Below the pieces are notes generated by a model. It did no database searches. It had not been told where the DNA came from and saw only the letters and a list, made by a program, of their open reading frames with translations. 35,229 nt of DNA, taken from assembly GCF_900129385.1 (NCBI RefSeq), contig NZ_FQVO01000022.1, positions 1 through 35,229 of the forward strand. The letters run 5' to 3'. The first letter of the stretch is position 1; each line of letters starts with the position of its first letter. Origin of the DNA: Chryseobacterium takakiae (GTDB taxonomy: Bacteria > Bacteroidota > Bacteroidia > Flavobacteriales > Weeksellaceae). Below, piece after piece: positions 24,139 through 34,500 of the stretch. The translations under genes were made by a program, and so were the position numbers.

Positions 24139-27100
24139 ATGTATTTAGTTTTTGACACAGAAACCACAGGTTTACCAAAGAATTTCAATGCTCCGCTTTC
24201 AGACTCAGACAATTGGCCAAGAATGGTGCAGATTGCATGGCAGCTGCATGACGACGACGGAACACTTATTGAAAATCAGGATTATATTATAAAACCGGAA
24301 GGGTATGATATCCCTTTCAACGCCGCAAGAATTCACGGGATTACTACCAAAATTGCCAATGAAGAAGGCCGTGACCTTACGGAAATTTTAAATGAATTTT
24401 CTAAAGTTCTGGAAAAGGTAAGAGTTGTTTCCGGTCATAATGTTGAGTTTGACTACAATATCGTCGGAGCAGAATTTTACCGAAAAAATATTAAGGATAA
24501 CCTTCAGGAAAAGCCGAGAGCGGATACTATGGTTTTAGGGACCGATTTCTGCCAGCTCGGCGGAGGCAGAGGAGGAAAATTCAAACCTCCGAAACTGGAA
24601 GAACTTTATGAAAAACTTTACGGACATAAATTCGATGAAGCTCACAATGCGGCAGCTGACGTAAACGCTACGGCTCAGGTTTTCTTTGAAATGATGAGAA
24701 TAGGAGTTATCCCTGCGGAAGTTTTAAAAATTTCCGAAGATCAGCTAACATATTTTAAAACGCTTTATCCAGACCCGATCAAGCCTTTCAGTATTGTTAT
24801 CAGACGGCAGGTTGCAGATTTCCATAACAAAAAGAAACAGCAGGATTTTGGAAGTATTGATGAAATTGATCTCGGAAAATATTTCAATTTTGATAATCAC
24901 AGTGTTTTTTCAACATTATCGGCGACTTCCAGTATTAATGATCTTATTAAAAAGGCAACGGAAGATAATTTCCCTGCCGTCGGAATGGTAGATCTTGGAA
25001 ATATGATGGGCGCTTTCAAATTTGTTTCCGCGGTGGAAGGAGCAAATTCAGACCGTGCTAAAAAACATAAGGAATACTTAGCAAAAAAACAGGAAGCCGA
25101 AGAAAAAGGCGAAGCATTCAACGAAGCTGAACCTGTTTCGGAACCGTTAATTCCTGTTGTGGGCTGCGAATTTTATATCTCTGACCGGTATGAACAGAAG
25201 CAGTTTACCAAAGATGATCCCGACAGAAGAACGCAGGTGGTGCTGCTGGCAAAAGATTTTAACGGCTATAAAAACCTGGCAAAACTTTCCAGTATCGGTT
25301 TTCTAAAAGGATTTTATTTTGGAGTTCCGAGGGTAAGCCGGGAGCTGATCGCACAATATAAAGAAGGAGTAATTGCTCTAACATCAGGCATTCACGGAGA
25401 TATTCCGGATGCTATCTTAAATACCGGTGAACAAAAAGGGGAAGAACTTTTCAAATGGTGGAAAGAGACTTTCGGAGAGGACTTTTATGTTCAGATCCAA
25501 AACCATAAACTTCCTGAAGAGGAGCATTTAAATGATGTTCTCCTGCATTTTGCAGATAAATATGATGTTAAAATTTTAGCACAAAACGAAACGTTTTACA
25601 CCAACAAAGACGATTCCAATATTCAGGATATTGTCAGCTGCATCAAAGATGGTGAAAAGCTGTCAACGCCGGTTGGTAAAGGCTTTGGTAAAAGAAGGGG
25701 TCTTGCAACAGGAGAATATTACATTAAAAATTCAGACGAAATTAAGGAAGCATTTTTGGCTTATCCCGATGCTTTTGAAGCGTACGAAGAATTTACTGCC
25801 AAGTTTAAACCTTATACACTTAAAAGAGATGTTTTGCTTCCGAAATTCGATATTCCACAGGAATTCATTCATGCTGAAGATGAAATTGACGGTGGAAAAC
25901 GGGGTGAAATGGCCTATCTTACCCATCTGACCTATGAAGGGGCAAAAAAACGGTACGGGGAGGATGGAATCACTGAAGATATTAAAGAACGTCTTGATTT
26001 TGAGCTGGAAGTAATCGCCAATACCGGTTATCCCGGATATTTCCTTATTGTGCAGGATTTCTGTAATGAAGCCCGTAAAATGGGAGTCTGGGTTGGACCG
26101 GGAAGAGGTTCTGCAGCGGGTTCTGCCGTGGCATATTGTATCGGGATTACCAACGTGGATCCGATTAAATATGATCTCCTTTTTGAGCGTTTCCTTAATC
26201 CGGAAAGGGTTTCTATGCCGGATATTGATATCGACTTTGATGATGAGGGGCGTGACAGGGTAATTAAATGGGTAATCGACAAATACGGGCAAAGCCAGGT
26301 GGCGCAGATTATCACGTATTCCGTTTTAGGTGGAAAGTCTGCCATTAAAGATGCCGGAAGAGTACTGGATGTCCCGATTCCCGATACAAATAATATTGCC
26401 AAGCTGATTCCTTCCACTCCCGGGATGAATATTGCAAAAGCACTGGCTAAATATGATAAATTAAAGCCGGAAGAACAGATGCTGGTTGATGAAATGAGGC
26501 TGGTTCTGGATAGTCCTGCAGATCCGCGTCATGATGTACTGGCAAGTGCGAAAAAGATGGAAGGATGTATCCGTAATACAGGGATCCATGCCTGTGGAGT
26601 GATTATTACACCGGAAGACGTAAGTAATCTGGTTCCGGTAACGATTGCGGCAAAAGATGCAGACATTTTGGTGTCTCAGTTTGATAACTCCGTTGCAGAA
26701 AGTGCAGGGCTCCTGAAGATGGACTTTCTTGGTCTTAGAACACTTACCATCATTAAAGATGCTCTTAAACTTGTTAAAGAAAGACACGGGGTAGATATTG
26801 ATCCTGATGAAATTCCTCTGGATGATGCCAAAACCTATCAACTTTTTAAAGAAGGACGAACCATCGGTATTTTTCAGTATGAAAGTCCAGGGATGCAAAA
26901 ATACATGAGGGAGCTTAAGCCAACGGTTTTTGCTGATCTCATTGCCATGAATGCTTTGTACCGTCCGGGTCCGATAAAATATATTCCGAACTTTATCAAT
27001 AGGAAACATGGTATTGAAGAAATTGTTTACGATTTGCCCGAAACTGAAGAATATTTAAAGGAAACTTACGGGATTACCGTTTATCAGGAGCAGGTAATGC

Positions 27101-28815
27101 TGTTGTCTCAGAAGCTGGCCAATTTTACGAAAGGTGAAGCTGATACGCTGAGAAAAGCAATGGGTAAAAAACAGATTGATGTTCTTAATAAGATGTATCC
27201 GAAATTCATAGAAGGCGGAAGAAAAAATAATCTTGATGAAGAAAGACTGGAAAAGATCTGGAACGACTGGAAAGCTTTTGCTGAATATGCTTTCAATAAA
27301 TCTCACTCTACCTGTTATGCATTTATTGCGTATCAGACGGCCTTTTTAAAAGCTAATTATCCGGCAGAATATATGGCGAGTGTAATGAGTAACAACATTA
27401 ACAATACTGACTCGATTACCATGTTCATGGAAGACTGTAAAAGTATGGGAGTGGATGTGTTGGGTCCTGATGTTAATGAATCTCAATACAAATTCTCTGT
27501 AAACGAAAAAGGGCAGATCCGTTTTGGTTTAGGGGCTATTAAAGGAATTGGAGAAGGCCCAAGTGAGGCTATAACGAGAGAAAGAGCAAACGGAAGATTT
27601 AAAAATATCTATGATTTCTTTGAAAGAATCCTTCCTTCACAAATGAATAAAAGAGTGGCGGAAAGTTTGGTGTTGGCTGGAGCGTTTGATGAACTGGATT
27701 CTTTCCACAGAGGTCAGTATTTCGATATTGATATGGCCGGAAGAACCAATCTGGAAAGACTAATCAGATATGGACAAAGCTTTCAGGAAAGTAAAAATGA
27801 GATGGAAAATTCTCTTTTTGCAGATTTTGCAGAAGAAGTTCAGATCGAGCAGCCGAAACTGGCGCCTTGCCCGGAATGGCCGAATATGCATAAGCTGAAC
27901 AAAGAAAAGGAAATTATCGGGTTTTATCTTTCTGCACATCCGTTGGATGAGTTCAGATATCAATACCAGTTCATGCAGGGACAGCTTTCTAAAAAAGCCG
28001 TTCTGGAAAAAGAAGAAGAGGTAAAACTGGTAGTGGATGAATCGCCCATCCTTGAGCAGGATGCTCCAGAGGATGTGGCTGAGCTTGTAGAAATTGTTTC
28101 CGATGATATTGTTGCAGGCGAGGAGGAAGAGCTTATTGAAGAAGTCACGAAAAAAGCAGAGCCCAAAGGAGTTTTTCATTTTCTGAATCTTGATGAAGTA
28201 GATGCTTACAAAGAACAGGCGTTTGCCGGAAAACAGGAAGAACTGTTTGAAGAAAAGAAAAAAGACTGGAAAACAATACAAAAAGAAAGAGAAAATGGCG
28301 GTGGCGGAAAAGAGTATACTGTAGCGGGGCTTATTACTGAATATCGAGTACAGGATGGTTTCAGGAGTGGTGAAAAGGTGGCTTTTGTAACCCTTGAAGA
28401 TTATTCGGGATCTTATTCTTTCAGGCTTGGAGACCGGGATTACATGCGTTTGAAAGAAAAGCTGGAAGTGCAGCGTTTTGTGATCTTTAAGATCAAGTTT
28501 GCGCAGGTAAAGGATGGAAGAGTTTTCGTAAATGTAAATGATGTGATTGAACTTCAGGAAGCATTTGAACGGTTTGCCAAAAGTATTTCTCTGGTAATGG
28601 ATGTGATGGATTTCAGACCTGAGGATCTTACTTTTTTCAGAAGTGTTCTGGAACGGAACCAGGGAGATCAGAAACTGAAATTTTACATAAAAAATACCGA
28701 GGATGATCGGGAAGAGCATATTGAAGTGCAGTCAATGAAGCATTCGGTACATCTCAGCGGAGAACTGATTAAGGAAATTCAGCTGCTGAGCAAGTATGAA
28801 TTTTATCTGAATTAA
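24139..28815 (+). CDS. dnaE: DNA polymerase III alpha subunit with fused N-terminal 3'-5' exonuclease
   Basis: A 1558-residue replicative polymerase. Residues 1 to about 185 form a DnaQ-type DEDDh exonuclease: FDTETTG (D6, E8), HNVEFDYN (D105), HNAAADVNA (H169, D174). A PHP-like domain follows (from about 250), with its metal ligands degraded (NHSVFSTLS, MVDLGNMMG) and a charged insert at about 298-338. The palm has GPGRGSAAGSAV and PDIDIDFDDEG (D695, D697, D699) and a third Asp in LLKMDFLGL. Helix-hairpin-helix and OB fold (about 1391-1470) lie near the C-terminus, after an acidic linker (about 1291-1340). Usual DnaE is about 1160 residues; the fusion accounts for most of the excess. Proofreading is therefore built in. 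Single gene with its own terminator. Confidence 0.95.
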   Translation: MYLVFDTETTGLPKNFNAPLSDSDNWPRMVQIAWQLHDDDGTLIENQDYIIKPEGYDIPFNAARIHGITTKIANEEGRDLTEILNEFSKVLEKVRVVSGHNVEFDYNIVGAEFYRKNIKDNLQEKPRADTMVLGTDFCQLGGGRGGKFKPPKLEELYEKLYGHKFDEAHNAAADVNATAQVFFEMMRIGVIPAEVLKISEDQLTYFKTLYPDPIKPFSIVIRRQVADFHNKKKQQDFGSIDEIDLGKYFNFDNHSVFSTLSATSSINDLIKKATEDNFPAVGMVDLGNMMGAFKFVSAVEGANSDRAKKHKEYLAKKQEAEEKGEAFNEAEPVSEPLIPVVGCEFYISDRYEQKQFTKDDPDRRTQVVLLAKDFNGYKNLAKLSSIGFLKGFYFGVPRVSRELIAQYKEGVIALTSGIHGDIPDAILNTGEQKGEELFKWWKETFGEDFYVQIQNHKLPEEEHLNDVLLHFADKYDVKILAQNETFYTNKDDSNIQDIVSCIKDGEKLSTPVGKGFGKRRGLATGEYYIKNSDEIKEAFLAYPDAFEAYEEFTAKFKPYTLKRDVLLPKFDIPQEFIHAEDEIDGGKRGEMAYLTHLTYEGAKKRYGEDGITEDIKERLDFELEVIANTGYPGYFLIVQDFCNEARKMGVWVGPGRGSAAGSAVAYCIGITNVDPIKYDLLFERFLNPERVSMPDIDIDFDDEGRDRVIKWVIDKYGQSQVAQIITYSVLGGKSAIKDAGRVLDVPIPDTNNIAKLIPSTPGMNIAKALAKYDKLKPEEQMLVDEMRLVLDSPADPRHDVLASAKKMEGCIRNTGIHACGVIITPEDVSNLVPVTIAAKDADILVSQFDNSVAESAGLLKMDFLGLRTLTIIKDALKLVKERHGVDIDPDEIPLDDAKTYQLFKEGRTIGIFQYESPGMQKYMRELKPTVFADLIAMNALYRPGPIKYIPNFINRKHGIEEIVYDLPETEEYLKETYGITVYQEQVMLLSQKLANFTKGEADTLRKAMGKKQIDVLNKMYPKFIEGGRKNNLDEERLEKIWNDWKAFAEYAFNKSHSTCYAFIAYQTAFLKANYPAEYMASVMSNNINNTDSITMFMEDCKSMGVDVLGPDVNESQYKFSVNEKGQIRFGLGAIKGIGEGPSEAITRERANGRFKNIYDFFERILPSQMNKRVAESLVLAGAFDELDSFHRGQYFDIDMAGRTNLERLIRYGQSFQESKNEMENSLFADFAEEVQIEQPKLAPCPEWPNMHKLNKEKEIIGFYLSAHPLDEFRYQYQFMQGQLSKKAVLEKEEEVKLVVDESPILEQDAPEDVAELVEIVSDDIVAGEEEELIEEVTKKAEPKGVFHFLNLDEVDAYKEQAFAGKQEELFEEKKKDWKTIQKERENGGGGKEYTVAGLITEYRVQDGFRSGEKVAFVTLEDYSGSYSFRLGDRDYMRLKEKLEVQRFVIFKIKFAQVKDGRVFVNVNDVIELQEAFERFAKSISLVMDVMDFRPEDLTFFRSVLERNQGDQKLKFYIKNTEDDREEHIEVQSMKHSVHLSGELIKEIQLLSKYEFYLN

Positions 28816-28833
28816 ATATTTAAAACATTACAT

Positions 28834-28866
28834 AAAGCGCGGCCCAAGGTCGCGCTTTTGTTTTGT
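28834..28866 (+). terminator. dnaE terminator
   Basis: 11-bp stem with one G-U pair (28834-28844 with 28848-28858), loop CAA, then TTTTGTTTTG. Confidence 0.92.
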
Positions 28867-29058
28867 AAATACCCTAAGAATTCTTGAAAAAAAGATACCA
28901 CATTTAAATTGTGTTTTATTCACTATATTATGAATTTATTTGTATTTTTTATAATTTTAATAGTTTATTTTTATTTAAATTTAAAATAAATTAGCAAAAG
29001 TTTACATTAAATATTTTTTTTATTCCTATTTTTAAAATCTAATTTAAAAGAAATCATT

Positions 29059-31308
29059 ATGAAAAAACTCTACACGAGTCCGTGGCAATGGTGTCTTGGC
29101 CTAAAAAAAACGGGAATTATTGCCCTTACATTCTTTGGAGCTGTACAGACTATGAATGCGCAGGTGAACAATTATACATTTGCACAGACTACAGGAACAT
29201 TTAACAGTATTGCTTCTTCAGGTACTGTTGTTTCCGGGAGTGAGGCTACAACATCAACTACCAATGATACTTCGGGTTGGTCAGTTACCCTTCCTTTTAA
29301 CTTTAACTTTAATGGTACGGATTATACGTCGATATATGTAAATTCCAATGGGGGAGCTACATTTGGAGCTACCACCAGCACTGCCAGTTCTTTAATATCT
29401 TCAACTACAGGATTTTCTGGTGCTGTAAGTGTTATGAACAGGGATTTATGGGGCGTTTTTATCACTTCCGGGGTTACCACAAGCGGATCTGATATCATTA
29501 CCAATGTAGCTTCTTTCAAAGGAATTGAAATAGGAAAACAATTAAATAATGTCAACGGGATCCCTACCGGAGCTACGGTAACTGCTTTTGATGAAGCGGC
29601 TGGTACCATTACCATGTCTGCGCCGGCGACATCAAGCTCCTCGTCTGCTGTTGTGCGGTATGGCACAGGTAAAGTGCTTACTGCGGTGGAAGGAACTGCT
29701 CCAAACAGGATTTTTGTTATTGAATGGATTGGATATAATGATTACAGCACAGCAGTGACCGGAAGTAATCATCTTAATTTTCAATTAAAACTGGCTGAAA
29801 CTTCTAATCGTATTTCCATAGTGTATGGGCCAGGTTATAATATTAATACAACGTCAAGAACCAACCAGGTTGGTTTGAGGGGAACTTCAAATGCTGATTT
29901 TAATAACAGATCCGGCGCCGCAGGGAGTCCATGGGATTCTACAACGGCAGGAACTACTAACAGTGCTAGTGTTGCGAGAGATAATACGAGTTTTCCTGCT
30001 CCGGGATTAACATTTAACTGGGCGCCGCCAACATGCTTTGTTCCTACAGGATTAACGGCTCCTATGGCAACAGTAACCACTAATGGAGCAGTAGTGTCCT
30101 GGACGCCACCATCAACCATTCCGGGTAATGGTTACGAAGTATATTACAGTACGTCAAATACTGCACCTACATCAACTACGGTTTTGAATGCATCAAATTC
30201 AGTTACTTCAACAACGGCTTCAGCTTCAATTGGTGGGTTGCTTCCTGCCACAACCTATTATGTATGGGTAAGATCGGCATGTTCAGGATCAGATAAAAGT
30301 GTTTGGTCTGCAGTGTCTTCATTTGCAACATCATGTCAGCCCCCTGCTATCATAAGCGTAAATGGTGCTACTGTTTGTGGTGCTTCGGGTTCTGCTACTA
30401 TATCTGCTACAGCAGATTCAGGCGCTACTGTTACATGGTATGATGCTGCTACCGGAGGAAATGTGTTAAGTACAGCAAATTCTTACACAACCCCTGTGAT
30501 CTCGGCAAATACTACTTATTATGTATCGGCAAAATCTGGGACTAACCCTCCAAATGCAGGATTGGCAAATGCGATATCTACCAGTGGATATACCTTAGAG
30601 GCGGGATTGTTTTTTGATGCTACTTCCAGTTTTACAATTAATGGGGTTTACGTTTATCCTATAGGAACAGGGGCAGGAACAGTTGTAATTGCTTTACAGG
30701 ATGGGAATGTGAGTCCGGCGGTTACCTTACAGACTGTGACGGTAAATCTTACCGGCACAACAGCTCCTTATGTAAAGACATTTGTTCCGCTGAATTTTTC
30801 TGTAACACCGGGAAGCAATTATAAATTAATGATGATGAGCAGAACAGGAGGCGTGAGTAGTTTAGTAAGAGAATCGGGAGCATCTTGGGGGGCATATCCG
30901 CTTTCAGTTCCGGGTGTAATGACGATCACCAATGGTAACTGCTGTTCAGGTAATACTACTTCTACTTCATATTATTATTTTTATGATTGGCAATTAACTG
31001 CTGGCTGTGAAAGTGCAAGACAGCCGGTTGAGGTAATCGTAAACTCATCTTGTCTCGGAACTTCAGAAACTTCAGATTTAAAAGATGCTATTAAAGTGTT
31101 TCCAAATCCTTTCACTGATGTGTTGAATATTTCAGGAGTAGAACATGTGAAGTCCGTTTCTGTTACGGATCTTTCCGGAAGATTGATCAAGACGGTTGAA
31201 AAGCCCGGATCTGAGCTTAATTTAGCAGATTTGAAATCAGGAATGTATATGATTACACTCTATTTAAAAGATGGTACTCAAAAAACAATAAAATCAATTA
31301 AGAAATAA
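29059..31308 (+). CDS. T9SS type A sorting domain protein with fibronectin III and Ig-like domains
   Basis: A 749-residue exported protein. The signal peptide is unusually long: a basic n-region of about 17 residues, hydrophobic core at about 18-32, and cleavage after MNAQ (38). A beta-rich Thr/Ser/Gly domain (about 39-320), a fibronectin type III domain (about 323-424, with GNGYEVYYST and TTYYVWVRSAC), an Ig-like domain (about 430-515, ATVTWYDAATGGNVLS), and a further beta domain (about 520-660) follow. The C-terminal 75 residues are a T9SS sorting domain (VFPNPFTDVLNIS, DLSGRLIKTVE, LKSGMYMITL, ending SIKK). It is probably surface-attached or secreted and adhesive; no enzyme motif is seen. 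The next gene is a paralogue in its Fn3 and sorting parts. Confidence 0.88.
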   Translation: MKKLYTSPWQWCLGLKKTGIIALTFFGAVQTMNAQVNNYTFAQTTGTFNSIASSGTVVSGSEATTSTTNDTSGWSVTLPFNFNFNGTDYTSIYVNSNGGATFGATTSTASSLISSTTGFSGAVSVMNRDLWGVFITSGVTTSGSDIITNVASFKGIEIGKQLNNVNGIPTGATVTAFDEAAGTITMSAPATSSSSSAVVRYGTGKVLTAVEGTAPNRIFVIEWIGYNDYSTAVTGSNHLNFQLKLAETSNRISIVYGPGYNINTTSRTNQVGLRGTSNADFNNRSGAAGSPWDSTTAGTTNSASVARDNTSFPAPGLTFNWAPPTCFVPTGLTAPMATVTTNGAVVSWTPPSTIPGNGYEVYYSTSNTAPTSTTVLNASNSVTSTTASASIGGLLPATTYYVWVRSACSGSDKSVWSAVSSFATSCQPPAIISVNGATVCGASGSATISATADSGATVTWYDAATGGNVLSTANSYTTPVISANTTYYVSAKSGTNPPNAGLANAISTSGYTLEAGLFFDATSSFTINGVYVYPIGTGAGTVVIALQDGNVSPAVTLQTVTVNLTGTTAPYVKTFVPLNFSVTPGSNYKLMMMSRTGGVSSLVRESGASWGAYPLSVPGVMTITNGNCCSGNTTSTSYYYFYDWQLTAGCESARQPVEVIVNSSCLGTSETSDLKDAIKVFPNPFTDVLNISGVEHVKSVSVTDLSGRLIKTVEKPGSELNLADLKSGMYMITLYLKDGTQKTIKSIKK

Positions 31309-31330
31309 TATTTGTCACCATACATTGAAT

Positions 31331-31359
31331 AGCGGCCATTTTTTTGGCCGCTTTTTTTT
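31331..31359 (+). terminator. intrinsic terminator
   Basis: Perfect 8-bp stem AGCGGCCA/TGGCCGCT (31331-31338 with 31345-31352) with a T loop, followed by eight T. It separates the two T9SS protein genes. Confidence 0.92.
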
Positions 31360-31593
31360 GTACAAAAATGGAGAGGTTGGGATTAATTCAACATTTGTTT
31401 GAGTTTTATATTATTAATAATCAATTACATAAATATTTCAACAAATAGAGATAAATTATCAAAAATCAAATATTTGTTTAGTTTTATTGAATTTTTTAAT
31501 CTTATATATAAATTATATTAAAAATTTAATCATAATATTTGATAATATATAATTAAATTAATATTTTTATCCCCTAATTTTAATTAACTAAGT

Positions 31594-34500
31594 ATGAAAA
31601 AACATTTACTTACGTACCTCTTATTTTTGGGTACATTAATGTCGGCTCAGATTACCTTAGGGTCTGGAACGACATCCGGCGGTGCCTCCACCTCTGTGGC
31701 CACCGTTCCATGGAGTACTTATTACGGGTACAGCTATGCTCAGCAGATTTTGCTTAAAAGCGATATCAATGCTGCAGGAGCGGGAAATATTACAGGATTA
31801 AGATTTTATTTAGGGGCTTCTGCCAGTCTTACCAACTCAAATGATGTAGTTGTTTATTTGGGGCAGACTTCAAAAACTTCTTTTTCTTCAACTACCGACT
31901 GGATTCCTACCAGTGCAATGACACAGGTTTACAGCGGTACGGTAACCAATAATGCGGGCATCGTAGAAATCACACTTTCATCGCCTTTTGCTTATGACAA
32001 TGTAAACAATCTTGTGATTGCAGTTGATGAAAATAAATCCGGTGATAACGGAGGTGAGCTTTTCTACACCTATACCAGCGGAACAAACAAAACATTGTAT
32101 TACAGAAGTGATAGTACAAACCCGAATCCTGCATCCATTACGCAGACCGGGACAAGATCTGCAACCCAGTCTGTGGTTACTTTGTTAGGTCTTGCTCCAA
32201 ACCCTGTTCCTGCATGTCCTTCGGTTACAGCTCCAACAGCTGCGGCTACAGGAGTTTCAGTGCTTCCTACCATTACCTGGAATGCAGTGAGTGGTGCTAC
32301 GGGATACCGCCTTTCCGTAGGAACTACTTCAGGAGGAACTGATGTAATCAACAATGTTGATCTTGGGAATGTTACCACATATACCCTTGCATCTTCTTTG
32401 CAGTTTAACACACAATATTATTATACGGTGAGTTCTTACAATGGCGCAATTCCTTCCGCTGCCTGTTCGGAAAGAACTTTTACAACCGGTAATATTTCAT
32501 GTCCGGCTGTTACAGCTCCGGCAGCTGCAGCAGTAGGCCTTCCGGTAACGCCTACCATTACGTGGACAGCTTCAGCGGGAGCTACAGGATACAAAATATC
32601 TGTAGGAACAACTGCCGGCGGAACGGATGTATTAAATAATGTTGATCTGGGGAATGTAACATCATATACTTTCGCTTCAGCATTAATGAACGGTACGAAG
32701 TATTATTATATCGTAAACGCTTATTCTCCGCTTGCCACTTCATCCGGATGTACGGAAAGAAACTTTACAACGGTATGTACTCCGGTAACAGCTTTTTCTG
32801 AAAACTTTGACACTGTTACAGCGGGTTCATGGCCGAATTGCTGGGCTAAAGTAGGCGCAAACGGTAGTGCTTATACTCAGGCAAGCACCGCGATAAGTGC
32901 TCCGAACAATATGTATATTTATACAACTGTAGTTTCTTCTCCTGCGGTAGTTTCAATGCCACCGGTAAGTACCCTTCAGTTGGGGACTTATCGTCTGAAA
33001 TTTAAAATGAGAGGAAACTTTACAGCCGGAGATAAAATAGATGTAGGATATCTTACCAATCCTTCTGATGCCTCTACATTCGTGTCTTTCGGTACTACTT
33101 ACACTGCAAACAGTATAACAGTTGTAGATAATTATACCATCAATAATGTTACTGCTCCTGCGGGTGTTACTACTATGGCATTTAAGCATATCGGACCATC
33201 AGGGTACAGTATTCTGATTGACGATGTTGTGTATGAATTAATGCCTTCATGTGTAGAGCCTTCAGCGGTTACGGTTTCAGCTATTGGTGCAAATAATGCC
33301 ACTGTTGCATGGACGGCGCCTTTATCAGCTCCAGGCAATGGGTATGAATTTTACTACAGCACAACAAACACAGCGCCAACGGCTTCAACCACAGCCTCTG
33401 GAACAAGCAGTACTACTTCTGCACCTTTATCAGGGTTGACAAGTTCTACAACTTATTATGTTTGGGTTCGTTCTGTATGCAGTACTGCTGATAAGAGTGT
33501 ATGGACTACTGCTGCTATGTTTACTACTGCATGTACTGCTGTTGGTGTACCTTATACTTTGAATTTTGACAGTGTTACCACGCCTGCTTTACCGGTTTGT
33601 ACATCAGCTGTAAATTCAGGATCAGGAAATGTGTGGAATACATCTACGGCTACAGGATTCACCGGAAATGTTTTGAATTATACTTATAACTCTTCTAATG
33701 CTGCAAATACTTGGTTCTTTACTCAGGGAATTAATCTTACAGCGGGCGTAAGCTATAGAATTAAGTATAAATATTCTAATGCAACAGGAACAACGCAGTA
33801 TCCTGAAAAAATGAAAGTTTCTTATGGTACTTCAGCTACTGTTGCAGGAATGACAAATCTTTTAAAAGATTATCCGGTTATTACAGGAGGTGTAATTACC
33901 AGTGATTTTGTTGATTTTACTCCGGCTTCAACAGGTACCTATTATTTTGGCTTCAATGCATATTCTGCAGCTAATATGAATAGAATTTATGTAGATGATA
34001 TCAATATTGATGTTACTCCTACTTGTTTTGAGCCTACTGCTTTAGTATCTTCTAATATCACAGCTACATCTGCAGATATTGCATGGACTGCTCCTGCAAC
34101 TGCTCCTGCAAATGGTTATGAAATCTATTACAGCACAACAAATACTGCTCCTGTTTCTGCAACAGTTCCTACTGTTACAGGAATTACCGGAACTTCTCAG
34201 GCTTTAAATACTCTTTCATCTGCAACAACCTATTATGTTTGGGTAAGATCAAAATGTTCTTCAGCAGATATGAGCAGCTGGTCTAATGTTCTGACCTTTA
34301 GCACACCATGTGCTTCAGTAGTGCCAACGTATACAAATGATTTTGCTACTACAGCGGGAGCTTGTACTTCTAACGTTTCAGGCGGTTCTCCTACTGGAGC
34401 TGCGCCAACAGGGACTACTGCTTATTGGGTACAGAATAACTGGTTAAATGCTCCTGTTACTAATTCAGGTACCGGATCAATGAGAATGAATTTGTATTCT

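Noticed and set aside
25732..26417. Antisense frames opposite the dnaE palm region
   Set aside because: Same reason: mirror frames of a strongly conserved gene, without promoter or family motifs.
27760..28719. 319-codon antisense frame within dnaE
   Set aside because: It lies wholly opposite well-conserved polymerase sequence and its composition is a shadow of the coding strand.
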